A DNA stretch of 64,000 bases from an uncultured Clostridia bacterium (GTDB lineage Bacteria > Bacillota > Clostridia > Lachnospirales > CAG-274). Under the pieces are notes generated by a model. That model saw only the letters and a list, made by a program, of their open reading frames with translations, searched no databases and had not been told where the DNA came from. A program made the translations under genes and the position numbers. The stretch lies in contig CANRHR010000005.1 of assembly GCA_947630475.1 (NCBI GenBank), positions 107,026 to 171,025 of the forward strand, read 5' to 3'. Shown piece after piece: positions 1-7,385 of the stretch (position 1 is the stretch's first letter; each line of letters begins with the position of its first letter).

Positions 1-404
1 TTATCATGATAGCCTATAACATCATACATAGGAACAGTGCCTACCATAGCCGGGCTTATCTCAATAAGCCTTTGTCTGAATGCCCTTGTTTTTCCGTATG
101 AGCTTAAATCCATAATAGATTCAACTTTCATGGAAACGGCTGTTTTAACCTTTTCAATTTCTCTTTCTATATTTGCACAATCCTTTGAAATACCGAGATT
201 TACGTTTATTTTTGTTCTAAGAGAGCTTCCAACGCCCTCAGGAGATATTGATTTATGATTTTTGTTGCAGGGTATTATAACTTTTCCCTCGGCGATAAGT
301 TCTCTTAACTGCTCGGCGTTCATAAGCTCCTTTTCGGCTACAATTTTCATTTGCTCTGTTATTATGCCTTGTCTTGCGGCGTCCATTTGTGTTGTATAAT
401 TCAT
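1..404 (-). CDS. thiC: Phosphomethylpyrimidine synthase ThiC, N-terminal part (runs off the window)
   Basis: The first 134 codons are present; the rest lies before base 1. The protein begins [13 protein letters not shown] and continues with [12 protein letters not shown] and a [11 protein letters not shown] segment, as in the short clostridial ThiC form. ThiC is a radical-SAM enzyme that converts aminoimidazole ribotide to the hydroxymethylpyrimidine phosphate moiety of thiamine in the cytoplasm. The iron-sulfur cysteine motif would be in the missing C-terminal part. The ATG at 404 has a GGAGG ribosome site about 6 bases upstream. A TPP riboswitch directly upstream independently supports a thiamine role. 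Call is firm; completeness of the gene cannot be judged. Confidence 0.93.
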   Translation of the reverse strand, partial: MNYTTQMDAARQGIITEQMKIVAEKELMNAEQLRELIAEGKVIIPCNKNHKSISPEGVGSSLRTKINVNLGISKDCANIEREIEKVKTAVSMKVESIMDLSSYGKTRAFRQRLIEISPAMVGTVPMYDVIGYHD

Positions 405-444
405 ATTTTTCCTCCATTTTATTAATTTTTTGCATTTTTAATAA

Positions 445-546
445 AAATAGGCTTACCCCGGCAGGATAAGCCTAAAGCTCCCTACGGCAGCATTACCTGC
501 ATCAGGTTTACGGGTATGATCTCAGCCTGTTTAAAGCACCCCTGTT
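445..546 (-). promoter_or_regulatory. TPP (THI-box) riboswitch controlling thiC
   Basis: On the minus strand the conserved THI-box elements occur in order: GGGGTGC, CTGAGAT, ACCC, ACCTGATGCAGGTAAT and GCGTAGGGA-like TGCCGTAGGGA (about 477-544). They are followed by a hairpin with a 7-bp AGGCTTA/TAAGCCT stem (449-473) and a T-rich run, which looks like the expression platform. Thiamine pyrophosphate binding would shut off thiC. Confidence 0.95.
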
Positions 547-577
547 TTTGTATATTTTTTACATTCAGCTTATATTT

Positions 578-606
578 ATTATACTTCTCAAATAAAAAAT
601 AATCAA
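578..606 (-). promoter_or_regulatory. Sigma-A promoter for the TPP riboswitch-thiC transcript
   Basis: Minus strand TTGATT, 17-base spacer, TATAAT. It lies about 35 bases before the riboswitch, which gives a sensible leader start near 571. Confidence 0.7.
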
Positions 607-696
607 GACTATATTAATTATACGGTAGGGGAAAAGCAGTTGTTTTTTATCGACTGAGTAACAACGCAGCTTAAGAGGAGAGAACTTAATTATTGG

Positions 697-732
697 TAAA
701 AAAATATCCCTGATTGATACAGGGATATTTTA
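697..732 (-). terminator. Intrinsic terminator after the first secreted-protein gene
   Basis: Stem AAATATCCCTG/CAGGGATATTT with a short loop and a run of seven T on the minus strand, 15 bases after the stop of the gene ending at 748. Confidence 0.85.
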
Positions 733-747
733 AGTATTATTATCTGT

Positions 748-1446
748 TCACCTTACGGTAAGGTTAGGTGTTATTTTAAATACAGGCGTTATTTTTATTT
801 GATCTGATTCAAACCAATCAGCATTTGGATTAGCTGTTCCTATAACCCTAACGGGTGCAAACTCTCCGGGCTTTACCGTTACCTTTGGGCTGTCGTAAAG
901 CTTTTTATATACGGGATATTCGGCATCGGGATTATAATCCTCCGATGTTTTGCCTATCAATATTTCATCGGCTATAGGTGATGAAAACAGAGCATTAAAA
1001 TTTGCTTCGCTTAATCCCGTTGGATCTGAGGTCATGGAGCTGCCCACTTGCAGGGCAAAATACGCCTGTCTTGTTTTTGTCACTTGGTATGCCGATGCAG
1101 CTACTCTTTTGCTTTGTATAAGGATACTCTTTTGAGCGTCTATTGTAAGACTGTAGCCTACAAGCCCTACATCATAGGCAATAGAGGTATCGGAGCCATC
1201 AGGCTCATGTGTATTTTTAATAGCCTGAGGGTTATCGGCAGAGGTTATTTGCTCTTCGTTTCCATAGGGCTTCATAACAAATATACCTGTCGGGACTTCT
1301 ATATTTGTAAACTCTTCATCTCCCGACTGTATGCTGCCCTCCATACTGAAGCAGCCCAACTGAGCGCTATAGCAGGCCATAGCCCCAAGAAGGGTAATTG
1401 CAGCCGCTATACTTAAGGCTAAAAGGCATTTTATCCTTTTTTTCAT
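748..1446 (-). CDS. Secreted protein with C-terminal NPNAxW motif (paralogue 1), function unknown
   Basis: 232 residues. The N-terminus is a clear signal peptide: MKKR, then the hydrophobic stretch CLLALSIAAAITLLGAMA, with cleavage probably near CYSAQ. The mature part begins with a GSIQSG segment and IEVPTGIFVMKPYG. It ends with PVRVIGTANPNADW, then D-x-IKITPVFKITP. The same ending occurs in the next gene and, more weakly, in the large repeat protein. The ATG at 1446 has a GGGAGGG ribosome site. No sortase motif or further membrane segment is visible, so it is probably released or held in a surface assembly. It is last in the cluster downstream of flagellin. I do not recognise the family; a structural surface protein is an inference. 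Confidence 0.8.
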   Translation of the reverse strand: MKKRIKCLLALSIAAAITLLGAMACYSAQLGCFSMEGSIQSGDEEFTNIEVPTGIFVMKPYGNEEQITSADNPQAIKNTHEPDGSDTSIAYDVGLVGYSLTIDAQKSILIQSKRVAASAYQVTKTRQAYFALQVGSSMTSDPTGLSEANFNALFSSPIADEILIGKTSEDYNPDAEYPVYKKLYDSPKVTVKPGEFAPVRVIGTANPNADWFESDQIKITPVFKITPNLTVR

Positions 1447-1463
1447 ACTAACCCTCCCTTTTA

Positions 1464-1504
1464 ATAAAAAGGGTGCAAACCGTATAATACAATCTGCACC
1501 CTTG
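1464..1504 (-). terminator. Intrinsic terminator after secreted paralogue 2
   Basis: Minus strand stem AAGGGTGCA...TGCACCCTT followed by TTTTATT. It lies between the genes ending at 1566 and starting at 1446. Confidence 0.85.
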
Positions 1505-1565
1505 TGTTTAAGCTATATTAGGGTTGAATTTAAATTATTTCTATAATCAAGCGTCAGCAGATACA

Positions 1566-2351
1566 TCAGTCAGCAGATACATCAGGAGTAAGCTTGTAAA
1601 CAGGAACAACCTTTATAGCATCGCCTGTAGTCCATGTAGCGTTAGGATTCATAGTGCCTACAACTCTTACAGCTACTACGCCGCCTTCGCAGGTATCTTC
1701 AACTTTTGAAGCTGTAGAAAGAGTATCTCCCTGATCTGTATCTTTAGCCATAGTTATTTCAGTAGCAGTAGTGTCTGTAAGCTTTGTATAAGTGCTTTCA
1801 GCCTCTCCGGTATAGGCATCGCTTGCCTTAGTTAAATCAACTTTCTTAGCATCATCAAACTTTGCCTTAAGGGCACTAATATCTGCAACAATCATTGCTT
1901 TATCTTCGGAATTCTTATGAACATCGCTTAAAGCATTATATTTTCCAAGATCTGCCAATTGAATCTGCAATGAAACCTCTTTCTTAGTGCTTGTGCCGTA
2001 TTTGTCCATATCTGTGTAAGTTGTTTTTAATGAAATAGGGTTAAGCTCATCAGCTGATGTAAGAGTAGCAGTATAGCCTGCAACACAAACTTTCATCTTA
2101 GCATCTCTTGAGGTGTTTACAAACATAGGAATCTCGCCGGTTGATGCATCCAAAACTGTATCAATCTGAGTTGCGGCAAAAGGCTTAATCTGAAGCTTTC
2201 CTGTTGCAGGAAGCTTGATATTAACCTGCGCATCGTCTGCGGCGATAGAACCGCTGAAGTCAGTAACATCAGCGAAGCTTGCTGATGAAGCAGAGATTGC
2301 CATACCTATTGCTAAAGCAAAGCCTAATAATCCTCTTAAATTTTTTTTCAT
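1566..2351 (-). CDS. Secreted protein with C-terminal NPNAxW motif (paralogue 2), function unknown
   Basis: 261 residues from the ATG at 2351, which has GGAGG at the right distance; an in-frame ATG five codons earlier lacks one. Signal peptide MKKNLRGLLGFALAIGMAIS with cleavage near SASFA. The mature protein starts FSGSIAADDAQVNIKLPATG and LQIKPFA, matching the layout of paralogue 1, and ends VRVVGTMNPNATW, GDAIKVVPVYKLTP. The middle is rich in Asp, Lys and Thr and has no recognised fold. The last codons and the stop sit in a tandem copy of a 16-base unit (about 1551-1582), so the C-terminus has been locally duplicated. Function unknown; probably an extracellular structural protein. Confidence 0.82.
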   Translation of the reverse strand: MKKNLRGLLGFALAIGMAISASSASFADVTDFSGSIAADDAQVNIKLPATGKLQIKPFAATQIDTVLDASTGEIPMFVNTSRDAKMKVCVAGYTATLTSADELNPISLKTTYTDMDKYGTSTKKEVSLQIQLADLGKYNALSDVHKNSEDKAMIVADISALKAKFDDAKKVDLTKASDAYTGEAESTYTKLTDTTATEITMAKDTDQGDTLSTASKVEDTCEGGVVAVRVVGTMNPNATWTTGDAIKVVPVYKLTPDVSAD

Positions 2352-2411
2352 AATAAAAACCTCCATTTTTTCATTATTTTTTGTTGTAAATTTATGATAA
2401 AATCAAAAATT

Positions 2412-2987
2412 TCATTTCCTATCTGCAGCGTAAAAGACTTCCATATCCGTATTTAAGCCTGTAGAGCCTATATCAGTCCTATTATCTTTACCGCTTATCG
2501 CTGTAAAAATAACATTAACCGAATATGTCCCCGGCTCAAGCTCTTCATTTATGGGGATAGTTTCTATCTTTCCGCCCGGCGGAACAAGACCCGATGTATA
2601 AAGATCGGTGGTTTTGTCGTCTTCCACCAATACAAATTTTACGATGTATTGAAAATCATTGTCGTTTTGTACATTGACTCTTGCTATCCTGCTGCCGTCT
2701 TCTGTGATAGCACAGCTTATGCGCTGGTTCATATGCACCCCTATAGAGGATACCATATCTTTCATATACTCTTCGGCAGATTCATCATCAAAAAAGACAT
2801 TCGGTTCTTCCTTTATACCTGAATCCGCCTTGATTTCGTTTATATAATTCTTAAGGTATATACCGCCGCATACTAAAGCGCCGAGAATAACAACCGCCAA
2901 TACAACAATAATCACTTTAAAGCTTAATTTTTTCTTTTTTGTTTCCGGTAATTTCGTTTCCTTCTCTGAGATGTTGTTATCATCCAT
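2412..2987 (-). CDS. Membrane-anchored extracytoplasmic protein, function unknown
   Basis: 191 residues. A charged cytoplasmic stretch (1-22, EKETKLPETKKKK) precedes one membrane helix (about 23-46, VIIVVLAVVILGALVCGGIYL). An outward-facing domain follows. Its second half reads like a beta-sandwich: YIVKFVLVEDDK, LVPPGGKIETIPI and LEPGTYSVNVIF. No enzyme motif is visible. It sits between the large repeat protein and the two secreted paralogues, all on the same strand, so it may anchor or help assemble the secreted products; that is inference from position. Start ATG at 2987 with AGAGG upstream. Confidence 0.75.
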   Translation of the reverse strand: MDDNNISEKETKLPETKKKKLSFKVIIVVLAVVILGALVCGGIYLKNYINEIKADSGIKEEPNVFFDDESAEEYMKDMVSSIGVHMNQRISCAITEDGSRIARVNVQNDNDFQYIVKFVLVEDDKTTDLYTSGLVPPGGKIETIPINEELEPGTYSVNVIFTAISGKDNRTDIGSTGLNTDMEVFYAADRK

Positions 2988-3016
2988 AAGTAAACCTCTT
3001 AACCATCAGATAAATT

Positions 3017-3260
3017 TTATAATGAGCCGCTGTCAGAGCTGCTTGTATCTGAGCCGCTGTCTGAGCTGCTTGTATCCGAACTGCTGTCGGAGCTGCTTGT
3101 ATCCGAACTGCTGTCGGAGCTGCTTGTATCTGAGCTGCTGTCAGAACTGCTTGTATCTGAGCCGCTGTCGGAGCTGCTTGTATCTGAGCTGCTTGTATCC
3201 GAACTGCTGTCAGAACTGCTTGTATCTGAGCTGCTGTCAGAACTGCTTGTATCTGAATTA
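3017..3260 (-). repeat. Ser-Asp repeat tract in the large secreted protein
   Basis: Short tandem units coding SDTSSSDS and SDSSSDTS variants. On the plus strand they appear as repeated GAGCTGCTTGTATC blocks. Such a tract is prone to length change. Confidence 0.9.
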
Positions 3261-4699
3261 CTTTCGGAATCGGTTGTATCAGTTAAAACATCTGAATTAT
3301 TATCTTCATCAGATGAATCAGCCTTTTCAGCTTCATCAATGGAAGAATCAGAGTCTTTAACAGAACTTTCGGAATCGGTTGTATCACTTAAAACATCTGA
3401 ATTATTATCTTCATCAGATGAACCAGCCTTTTCAGCTTCATCAATGGAAGAATCAGAATCTTTAACAGAATTTTCGGAATCGGTTGTATCACTTAAAACA
3501 TCTGAATTATTATCTTTATCAGATGAATCAGCCTTTTCAGCTTCATCAATGGAAGAATCAGAATCTTTAACAGAACTTTCGGAATCGGTTGTATCAGTTA
3601 AAACATCTGAATTATTATCTTTATCAGATGAACCGACCTTTTCAGCTTCATCAATGGAAGAATCAGAGTCTTTAACAGAATTTTCGGAATCGGTTGTATC
3701 AGTTAAAACATCTGAATTATTATCTTCATCAGATGAACCGGCCTTTTCAGCTTCATTATCGGAAGAATCAGCTTTATTTGCTTCTTCTGAGCCGCCTGCC
3801 GGAATATTTTCAACAGCATTTTCAAGAACTGTTTCTTCGGCAATTTCTTCAATTTCTTTGGGCTCTTCCTCTATCGGTTCTTCAATAATAGGCTCATCGA
3901 TAGGTGCGCCAATAGGTGCGCCGCCCACAAATTCCATACTCAGATTTAAGCTGTCGCCTGTAAGCCATTGAGCCTTTGGATTCAGCTCACCGCAAAACTT
4001 AAGCGAAATCTCTTCGTTTGGTTCAAGCTCTGCTATCTCTGTTTTTTCCTCCCCATAGACAAGATATTTTTCACCTGTCAAGGGGTTTATTATATGAACA
4101 AACGCAGCTTTACTCTCACCAAAGTCATTAGAGATAACTGAGCTGTCACAAAGCATTATATCAGAATTTTTTTTACCCTTTAAGGCAAAATAAACTTTAC
4201 GTTTTGAATCTGATTCGTTTTTTATAATAAACTCATTGCTTGAGATTTGACCCTCATTTTCCAAATTTTCAAACGGCGTGAGGGAAAGGCTTCCGCCTCC
4301 GCTTACTCTTATGCCATCGTCGGCATCGGCAGGTTCATTGTTTAAGCTTTGAGCCGTGTTTTCCGGATTTTCAGCCGACGTATTGGAAAGACTCTCATTT
4401 TCGCTTGATTTTATGCCGTTGTCGGCATCGGCAGGTTCATTGTTTAAGCTTTGAGCCGTGTTTTCCGGATTTTCAGCCGACGTATTGGAAAGACTCCCAT
4501 TTTCGCTTGATTTTATGCCGTTGTCGGCATCGGCAGGTTCATTGTTTAAGCTTTGAGCCGTGTTTTCCGGATTTTCAGCCGACATATTAAAAAGACTCTC
4601 ATCTCCGTTTATTTTTATGCCGTCATCGGTATCGGCAAACACAGGAGCTGTAAGGCTGAGAATACTCATTACGGATACCATAAAAACAAATCTTTTCAA
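3017..4699 (-). CDS. Large secreted acidic protein with N-terminal 34-residue repeats and C-terminal Ser-Asp repeats
   Basis: About 560 residues. I start it at the TTG at 4699: GGGGG lies about 8 bases upstream and the product begins MKRFVFMVSVMSILSLTA-PVFA, a textbook signal peptide. A longer reading from 4777 would bury this peptide. Order after cleavage: about 3.3 copies of a 34-residue unit containing SAENPENTAQSLNNEPADAD; a globular part (about 120-270) ending LKFCGELNPKAQWLTGD, which echoes the motif of the two secreted paralogues; a Glu/Pro linker; five copies of a 35-residue acidic unit with VLTDTTDSENSVKDSD; and about 80 residues of (SD/TSSSDS) repeats. No LPxTG anchor. It resembles Ser-Asp stalks of surface adhesins in composition only. 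It directly follows flagellin (90 bases), with no strong terminator between. Confidence 0.85.
   Translation of the reverse strand: MKRFVFMVSVMSILSLTAPVFADTDDGIKINGDESLFNMSAENPENTAQSLNNEPADADNGIKSSENGSLSNTSAENPENTAQSLNNEPADADNGIKSSENESLSNTSAENPENTAQSLNNEPADADDGIRVSGGGSLSLTPFENLENEGQISSNEFIIKNESDSKRKVYFALKGKKNSDIMLCDSSVISNDFGESKAAFVHIINPLTGEKYLVYGEEKTEIAELEPNEEISLKFCGELNPKAQWLTGDSLNLSMEFVGGAPIGAPIDEPIIEEPIEEEPKEIEEIAEETVLENAVENIPAGGSEEANKADSSDNEAEKAGSSDEDNNSDVLTDTTDSENSVKDSDSSIDEAEKVGSSDKDNNSDVLTDTTDSESSVKDSDSSIDEAEKADSSDKDNNSDVLSDTTDSENSVKDSDSSIDEAEKAGSSDEDNNSDVLSDTTDSESSVKDSDSSIDEAEKADSSDEDNNSDVLTDTTDSESNSDTSSSDSSSDTSSSDSSSDTSSSDTSSSDSGSDTSSSDSSSDTSSSDSSSDTSSSDSSSDTSSSDSGSDTSSSDSGSL
3260..3770 (-). 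repeat. 105-bp tandem repeat (35-residue acidic unit, about five copies)
   Basis: Near-identical blocks recur every 105 bases. Examples are the plus-strand word TCTTTAACAGAA near 3355, 3460, 3565 and 3670. Differences between copies are mostly single bases. Confidence 0.9.
4310..4625 (-). repeat. 102-bp tandem repeat (34-residue unit, about three copies)
   Basis: The plus-strand word GGCATCGGCAGGTTCATTG recurs with a 102-base period at about 4322, 4424 and 4526, with almost perfect identity between copies. Confidence 0.9.
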
Positions 4700-4788
4700 A
4701 GCATCTACCCCCTTGGCCAAAATGCCTGTATTACTCCTGTCTGTTAAGCCCATCTCCCCAAAAGAGGAGAAAGGCAAGCTTTAAATTA

Positions 4789-6123
4789 TCAGCCTAAAAG
4801 CTGTAAGATATTCTGAGGAGCTTGGTTAGCCTGAGCAAGCATAGCAACTGCAGCCTGATTGATAACGTTAGCTGCTGTAAGGTTAGTCATTTCCTTAGCC
4901 ATATCAGCATCTTCAATTCTGGAATTTGCTTGATTCAAGTTTTCGCTTGATACCTGAAGGTTGTTAGCTGTGTATTCAAGTCTGTTTTGAATAGCACCAA
5001 GTTTTGAAACTTGTGATGTAACAACATCAAGGCCTGAATCAATAACGTCCAAAACAGCGGCAATATCATCTGCTGTAGAGGCATCGTTACGCAAAACATC
5101 TGATACAGCGCCTTGTGCATTTACAATGTTTCCTTCTTTATCAAGCTTCTGGAACAACTCATCGGCTGTAACAGACGCAAGATTCATAGTGATAGACTGC
5201 CTTGTCTGCTTAGCATCGTCAGATCTGTTGTTAGCGCCTACTTGGAATGTAAGAGAACTCTTATCATATAACAACTCATCTTTATTGTTTTTTAATAACG
5301 TATCAAGATCGGCTGCTCCAGTTGTTAAACTAAAATCCGCACTGTTAATACCGTATACTTTGCCGTCTCCTCCCTTAAAGTAAAGAACGCCGTCTTCACT
5401 TACTTTAAGGTCGTTAGATGTAAGAACCTTTATATCATCACTAAGATTACCATCAGGGTCATCAAGATAGCCTGCCAAAGTAGCCACATCTGTCACTTCA
5501 ACAACACCTCTTGAGTTAACGGTATAGAAACTTTCACCACCATCTAAGGATACAGCTTTGCCGCCTGTAAGTGTCTTACTGGCGCCTGAGGTAGACTCTT
5601 TTACAACTGTAGCAATATCTACTTGAGTAACGTTTGTAGCAACTGCCTTGCCGTCAACATCTACAGCATTAGCGCCTACAGCGTAATCACCTGTAGTAAG
5701 AACCTTTGTGTTGAACTCGGTTCTTCCTGCCATGTTAGTGATTTCTTCAAGGAGCTGATCAACTTCGTCAGCCATCTTAGCACGGTCGCTTGCTTCGCCG
5801 CCTGTGTTGGTATCTGTTGAAGCCTGAACGGTAAGTTCTCTGATTCTCTTAACCATGTTGTTGATTTCGGAAAGAGAACCTTCAGCTGTCTGAATAAGAG
5901 ATGTAGCATCCTGTGTATTTTTGTATGCCATATCAAGACCCATAATCTGAGCTTTCATCTTTGTGCTGATAGCAAGACCTGCTGCGTCATCGGCTGCAGA
6001 GTTGATTTTTTTACCGCTTGAAAGTCTTCTGCTTGCCTTATCCTGTCTTGAGCCAACGCCTGTTAAATTTCTGTGTGAATTTAAAGCTCTTACGTTTGTG
6101 TTAATTACTGTTGAACTACTCAT
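4789..6123 (-). CDS. hag: Flagellin
   Basis: 444 residues from the ATG at 6123, which has GGAGGG just upstream; the longer reading from 6153 has no ribosome site. The N-terminal D0/D1 region (about 1-140) shows SSSTVINTNVRALNSHRNL, ASRRLSSGKKINSAADDAAG and IRELTVQAS. The central 140-340 region is variable. The C-terminal D1/D0 region (about 345-444) ends with ANVINQAAVAMLAQANQ and NILQLLG. It polymerises outside the cell into the flagellar filament after export by the flagellar secretion system; there is no signal peptide, as expected. csrA lies 107 bases upstream in the same direction. The leader carries CsrA-type GGA sites, and an invertible segment lies further upstream. Confidence 0.97.
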   Translation of the reverse strand: MSSSTVINTNVRALNSHRNLTGVGSRQDKASRRLSSGKKINSAADDAAGLAISTKMKAQIMGLDMAYKNTQDATSLIQTAEGSLSEINNMVKRIRELTVQASTDTNTGGEASDRAKMADEVDQLLEEITNMAGRTEFNTKVLTTGDYAVGANAVDVDGKAVATNVTQVDIATVVKESTSGASKTLTGGKAVSLDGGESFYTVNSRGVVEVTDVATLAGYLDDPDGNLSDDIKVLTSNDLKVSEDGVLYFKGGDGKVYGINSADFSLTTGAADLDTLLKNNKDELLYDKSSLTFQVGANNRSDDAKQTRQSITMNLASVTADELFQKLDKEGNIVNAQGAVSDVLRNDASTADDIAAVLDVIDSGLDVVTSQVSKLGAIQNRLEYTANNLQVSSENLNQANSRIEDADMAKEMTNLTAANVINQAAVAMLAQANQAPQNILQLLG

Positions 6124-6230
6124 AATAAATCCCTCCGTTGATTTTTTTGCCACAAATCCATTTGTGGTTTGTTTTTAATTTTTTTATAATAAATCTTCTC
6201 CGCCCTAGCCGAAGAAGAAGTATTAACAAA
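6124..6230 (-). promoter_or_regulatory. Flagellin leader with two CsrA-type binding sites
   Basis: A perfect 7-bp hairpin CCACAAA/TTTGTGG (6150-6167) displays TGGA in a 4-base loop, the classic CsrA target. A second GGA lies in the ribosome site ACGGAGGGA (6132-6139). A further GGA occurs near 6199-6203 within a possible CTTCT/AGAAG stem. The two-site arrangement, upstream hairpin plus site over the Shine-Dalgarno, matches the Bacillus subtilis hag leader, where CsrA blocks translation. No clear flagellar-sigma promoter was seen here, so the transcript probably starts upstream of csrA. Confidence 0.75.
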
Positions 6231-6473
6231 TTACTTCTTTGAATACTTTCCTTTTAACCTTCTGGCTTTTTCAAGCTCCGGCATAAAAGAAATATCATCT
6301 TTGGCTTTAGCCTCCAAATTTCTTTCATAAACCTTAGATCTGGTTATTGGAATTTCTTTTGGCGCCTCTATCGAAAGGCTGATACTGTGGGAGCGAACAT
6401 TATTTGTGTATTTAACAAAAATGTTTTCGCCTATCTTGATATATTCACCTTCCTTGACTGTAACTGTAAGCAT
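6231..6473 (-). CDS. csrA: Carbon storage regulator CsrA (translational regulator)
   Basis: 80 residues. The family pattern is followed throughout: MLTVTVKEGEYIKIGENIFVK, then ISLSIEAPKEIPITRSKVYE, with the conserved Arg of the RNA-binding face at about position 45. CsrA dimers bind GGA motifs in RNA hairpin loops and usually block translation. The obvious target is flagellin immediately downstream. The C-terminal tail (about 55-80, basic) is longer than in E. coli CsrA. In most Gram-positive genomes the antagonist gene fliW is adjacent; none is visible here. The start at 6473 has an AAGGAGG ribosome site. Flagellin and its repressor would share one transcript. Confidence 0.95.
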   Translation of the reverse strand: MLTVTVKEGEYIKIGENIFVKYTNNVRSHSISLSIEAPKEIPITRSKVYERNLEAKAKDDISFMPELEKARRLKGKYSKK

Positions 6474-6561
6474 ATAAATTCCTCCTTGAAATTTTGGTTA
6501 TTTTTGGTTAAAATCAGATAATGCAAAGCCGTTTACGGGCTTTAGCACGGTTAGAGAACCG
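6474..6561 (-). promoter_or_regulatory. csrA leader between the inverted repeat and csrA
   Basis: Contains two small hairpins: CGGTT/AACCG (about 6549-6562) and AAAGCC/GGCTTT (about 6526-6544). There is no T-run, so neither is a convincing terminator. They may shape the 5' end of the csrA transcript. On the opposite strand TTGGTT, 17 bases, GATAAT (6493-6521) is a weak possible promoter into the invertible segment. Confidence 0.4.
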
Positions 6562-6594
6562 AAATGTAACAATTTAATGAGATTGTTACATTTT
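6562..6594 (+). repeat. Left inverted repeat of the switch (recombinase core site)
   Basis: Arms AAATGTAACAAT (6562-6573) and ATTGTTACATTT (6582-6593) flank core TTAATGAG (6574-6581). It is identical over 33 bases to the reverse complement of 7386-7418. Flanking bases on both sides differ, so identity ends sharply. Confidence 0.95.
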
Positions 6595-6608
6595 ATCTTA
6601 CACTTTAT

Positions 6609-6634
6609 ATATCGTCACATCAAAAAAAAACTTA
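6609..6634 (-). promoter_or_regulatory. Flagellar-sigma (SigD/FliA-type) promoter inside the invertible segment
   Basis: Minus strand TAAG (6631-6634), 14-base spacer, GACGATAT (6609-6616). The consensus is TAAA, 14-16 bases, GCCGATAT, so the -10 matches 7 of 8 and the -35 matches 3 of 4. Transcription would start near 6602, cross the left inverted repeat and reach csrA. The spacer contains nine consecutive T (A on the plus strand, 6622-6630), a tract that could also vary in length. Confidence 0.7.
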
Positions 6635-6776
6635 ACCCCCAAATTTAAAAAATTTTTAAAAATTTTTCCCATCACAAAAAAGACAGAGCAGCAACCCTAT
6701 CTTGAATAATACCATAGATTTAAAAATTTAATACTAACTGAGATTGTTTAAGGAATAATAAGTTAAATTTGTTTGG

Positions 6777-7364
6777 CTATATCACAAGCTCCAAGAATAT
6801 TTTGTCTTTTTCGTCCTGATCTATACCCACATATCGACGTGTTACGGCAAATGACGAATGATTAAAAAGCTCCATCAGCATCGCTGGCGAAACACCCGAT
6901 TTATAGGCGTTATATCCAAATGTTTTCCTTAATGAATGGCAGGAAATATTGCCGTCTATATTTAAAAATTTTGCTGCGGATTTAATTATTCTGTACATCT
7001 GGATACGGCTTATAGCCTTGTTCTTACCCTTTTGGCTCTTAAAAAGCACATCGTCCGGCGAAACTGCGCCCAGAAATTTCATAAGCAGTGAAAGGCTTTC
7101 AATTATAGCTCTGTTCATACGAATTTTAGTTAACTTTTTTGTCTTTTTTTCAATCAGCGTAATGTGTGATCTAAATCTTTTCATCTCAAAATCATAAACA
7201 TCATTCCACACAAGCGAAAGTATATCGCTGCATCTTAACGCAGTGTTCAAGCCTATAACTATAAGGGCATAATTGCGCATTTTACCGCTCTGCTGCCCCT
7301 TTTGCATAAAGTAAAGCTTAAGTTTCATTACATCGCTGGCTTTTCTCATCGGATCTGTTCTCAT
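6777..7364 (-). CDS. Small tyrosine site-specific recombinase (FimB/FimE size), probable invertase of the switch
   Basis: 195 residues from the ATG at 7364, which has AAGGAGG upstream; a longer reading to 7436 would start inside the inverted repeat without a ribosome site. Catalytic residues are all present: R44 in TALRCSDIL, a basic hairpin around K73-K77, H143 and R146 in CHSLRKTFG, H169 in FNHSS, and nucleophile Y178 in TRRYVGI. There is almost no N-terminal arm-binding domain, as in FimB, FimE and similar DNA invertases of about 200 residues. The gene lies wholly between the inverted repeats, 21 bases from the right one, so it would flip with the segment. Its own promoter is not clear. 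The function is an inference from family and position. Confidence 0.9.
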   Translation of the reverse strand: MRTDPMRKASDVMKLKLYFMQKGQQSGKMRNYALIVIGLNTALRCSDILSLVWNDVYDFEMKRFRSHITLIEKKTKKLTKIRMNRAIIESLSLLMKFLGAVSPDDVLFKSQKGKNKAISRIQMYRIIKSAAKFLNIDGNISCHSLRKTFGYNAYKSGVSPAMLMELFNHSSFAVTRRYVGIDQDEKDKIFLELVI

Positions 7365-7385
7365 TTTATATTCCTCCTTGAATTG

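Noticed and set aside
3339..3971. A 210-codon open frame on the plus strand across the repeat protein
   Set aside because: It is the mirror of the acidic tandem repeats. The minus-strand reading has a signal peptide, ribosome site and sensible composition; the plus one has none.
3017..4625. Regularly spaced direct repeats suggesting a CRISPR array
   Set aside because: The period is 102 or 105 bases with nearly identical units and no unique spacers. The repeats are in frame and code for protein repeats.
4700..4788. Terminator between flagellin and the repeat protein
   Set aside because: A loose AAGC/GCTT hairpin with CTCC/GGGG exists but lacks a T-run. Not strong enough to call.
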